Origin: Ostrinia nubilalis
Lineage: Eukaryota > Arthropoda > Insecta > Lepidoptera > Crambidae
Length of the DNA: 64,000 bases
Assembly (NCBI RefSeq): GCF_963855985.1
Contig: NC_087109.1
Coordinates: 8,700,001-8,764,000, forward strand
Direction of reading: 5' to 3'
The stretch's first letter is position 1, and every line of letters starts with the position of its first letter. Positions 35,101 through 38,100 of the stretch are shown in pieces. A program made the translations under genes and the position numbers. Below the pieces are notes generated by a model, which was not told where the DNA came from, did no database searches, and saw only the letters and a program-made list of their open reading frames with translations.

Positions 35101-38100
35101 ATCAGCTTATCTCACCAGCGAGTCCACGAGCGAGTTGTGAGTGACTTATGGAAAGAAGAAAAAATACGCGTGGTGCGCTAGATGGCGACACAGTAGCTTC
35201 TTGTAGCAGCGAGCCCTATCGCAACGGCACAGTGCCGATCACTGACGTATGTAAACGAAACGGTGCTCGACGCTGAGACAAGTTAAATCTAAATGTACAG
35301 TGTGTCCGAGCATGTAGTGATCAAACTTTAAAGGCGTAATTTATGGACAATTTTATCGATGAAAATACTTCGAATTTGCGGTTTGACCCATTTCTCGCAA
35401 AATTACAAGGATTTAAGTTATTAATTTTTAGTTTTCACCTCTTCCTTCAAAAACAAGTGAAAGCGTGAGTAACTTAACACTAATAAGCAAATATTTTATA
35501 TCATGCGATAGCCAATAAAATTACTTTTAGTAGAAGTATAAAACAGACACAAGTTTCGTACATTTTAAGGTTTGATTAATTAGAAAAAACATGACTTTTT
35601 CACTTCTTTTTCAGTTATTTTCCAATACAAGAAAAACCAGGTCGTTAAAGTATGTTTTATTTGCATTTCATTGTTAGTATTTGAGCTATTCTACAAAACG
35701 AATGTAAAATTAGCCTACGTCTATTAGTTTCGAAGCTATTGTTGAACAAAGATACCCATTCTCAGCGATTTCATAGCGCGGCTAGTCATGTGGTCGGAAT
35801 AGGTTGTGTGATTCTTTCAGGCATTGCATTTTTGCGTGTTAACAGCTTACAGCATACTTAGTTAAGCTGTAAAAATTATAAGCTAAGCTGTATGAAACGT
35901 TACTCACGGGTACACATCCCCCTGTATGTCTGGCACGGGCGGCGGCGCGGGGCTTGGCGGTCGCTCCTTCAAGCTGTATCCGCGAAGCAGGACTAGGTGG
36001 CGCGGGTCCTGCCACCAAGCACATAAAACATTTCAAATAGGTCTAAAGCCCGGTCGCCGAGCACGTAGAATTTCGTCCAATAACCCCAAGCTACCCATCC
36101 TTATCGCTTGCGCGTAATTATGTTGTTGTCGCGCTCGCACACTAACTGCGGCCGCCCGTCTTACAGTCGCGACAGCAATATAATTACACGCGAGCAATAA
36201 GGATGGGTAGCTTGGGGTCATTGGACGAAATTCTACGTGGAAATCTTACAAAATGGTTCTTAAAATTCTAACGCCCGTATTCACAAACATTACTATGAGG
36301 TCTCACAGTCGCGTGGACACACATGGTTACCATAACCATTCACAGAGCTCTATTCAACGCTATGCGTTCGATTTGCTGCTTCACTTAGGCAAGCATCGTT
36401 TGTGAATACGGGCGAAACTTCTGTCATGATTAAGTAACAGTAGTCTCCAATGGCCTACCTTAGCATAGTTCCTTTGTTGCGCCGCTAATAGTTCTCCCCC
36501 GGCTAACTCGTATAGCGCCGTTAGTGCTGTGATGCGCTTGGACGCCGCTATCGATAGGTGTACGCCGCGTTCAGCTAACAGACGCGCGGCTTGCTCGACT
36601 GTGGCTGGCGCCCCTGGAGAAATAATTGAGGATTGTCATTTATTTATTTGTTTAAAGACTATTGCACACACATAAAAATGATAAGTACAAAAAGGCGAGC
36701 TTAATGCCGTTAGGTTACGATAAAGAATAGCGTCGTTAGTGCTGTGATGCGCTTGGACGCTATCGATAAGTGTGCGCCGCGTTCGGCTAACAGACGCGCG
36801 ACTTGCTCGACTGTGGCTGGCGCCCCTAAAGAAATAATTGAGAATTGTCGTTAGGTTACAATAGACAATAGCGTCGTTAGTGCTGTGATGTGCTTGTGTT
36901 AATAAGTGTACCCCGCGTTCAGCTAACAGACGCGCGGCTTGCTCGACTGTGGCTGGCGCCCCTGGAGAAATTATACGTCATTAACGCCCGTATTCACAAA
37001 AATTACTATAAGATTTCACAGTGCACGTGGACGCACAGGGTGACATACGAACCAATCACAGAGCTGTATTCAACGCTGTGCGTTCGATTTGCTGCTTCAT
37101 TTAAGCAAGCATCGTTTGTGAATACGGGCGTAAGTTACGACAAGCGATAACGTATAGCGCTGTAGTGCTGTGATGCGCTTGGACGCTATCGATAAGTGTA
37201 CGCCGCGTTCGGCTAACAGACATGCGGTTTGCTCGACTGTTACTGGCGCCCCTGGAGAAATAATTAAGGATTGTCGTTAGGTTACGATAAAGAATAGCGC
37301 CGTTAGTGCTGTCGATCGAGTAGTGAGTGACGTATGGAAAGAAGGAAAAAATATGCGTGTGGTGCGCTAGATGGCGACACAGTAGCTTCTTGTAGCAGCC
37401 CTATCGCATCGGCACAGTGCCGATCACTGACGTATGTAAACGAAATGGTGCTCGACTCTGAGACAGGTAAATTACACCATATTGTTGAAGAAATTTTTTC
37501 ATTTCTTTTAGTACGTATTCCGTGCTATCGATTCTCTACATGGCCTGCAATTCGAACTGTATTCTCTACACGATAAGAACTAGTTTCCACGAACCTGGAG
37601 GCACCAGCCCGCCGGCATACGCCGAGTACGGCGGCGAGCAACACAGCAGCAGGATGTGCAGAGGTATGTCGGTGCGGCCGAGCTCGTCCAAGCACGCCAG
37701 AGCCGTTGACAGGGCCTCTGTCACACACGCTCGATTTTCAGCGTGTCCCGTAATGAACCTACGATTACAGAAATAATTGTTAGGTCAAGTCATTAATATA
37801 CAGGGTGATTTGAATTCAGGGGTTATAGCACAGGTCATTTGCAACATTTCTGTATATGGACACCAAAATGAGATAACAAGAAAAGACAATATATTAAAAC
37901 TAGATACATTTCAAATTTTATGCCTTTTTTTGGCAGTGAAATATAACTGTAGTTTAACTAAATTCATGTTTACAATTCAGAATCTACAATACATTTACTA
38001 TTCTTTAATTAGCAACAATAGACCAACAAAAATGGAGATGGGCAGGTCACATGATCCGGGACCCAGAAGAAAAATGGTGTAAAAGCGTCACTGACTGGTA

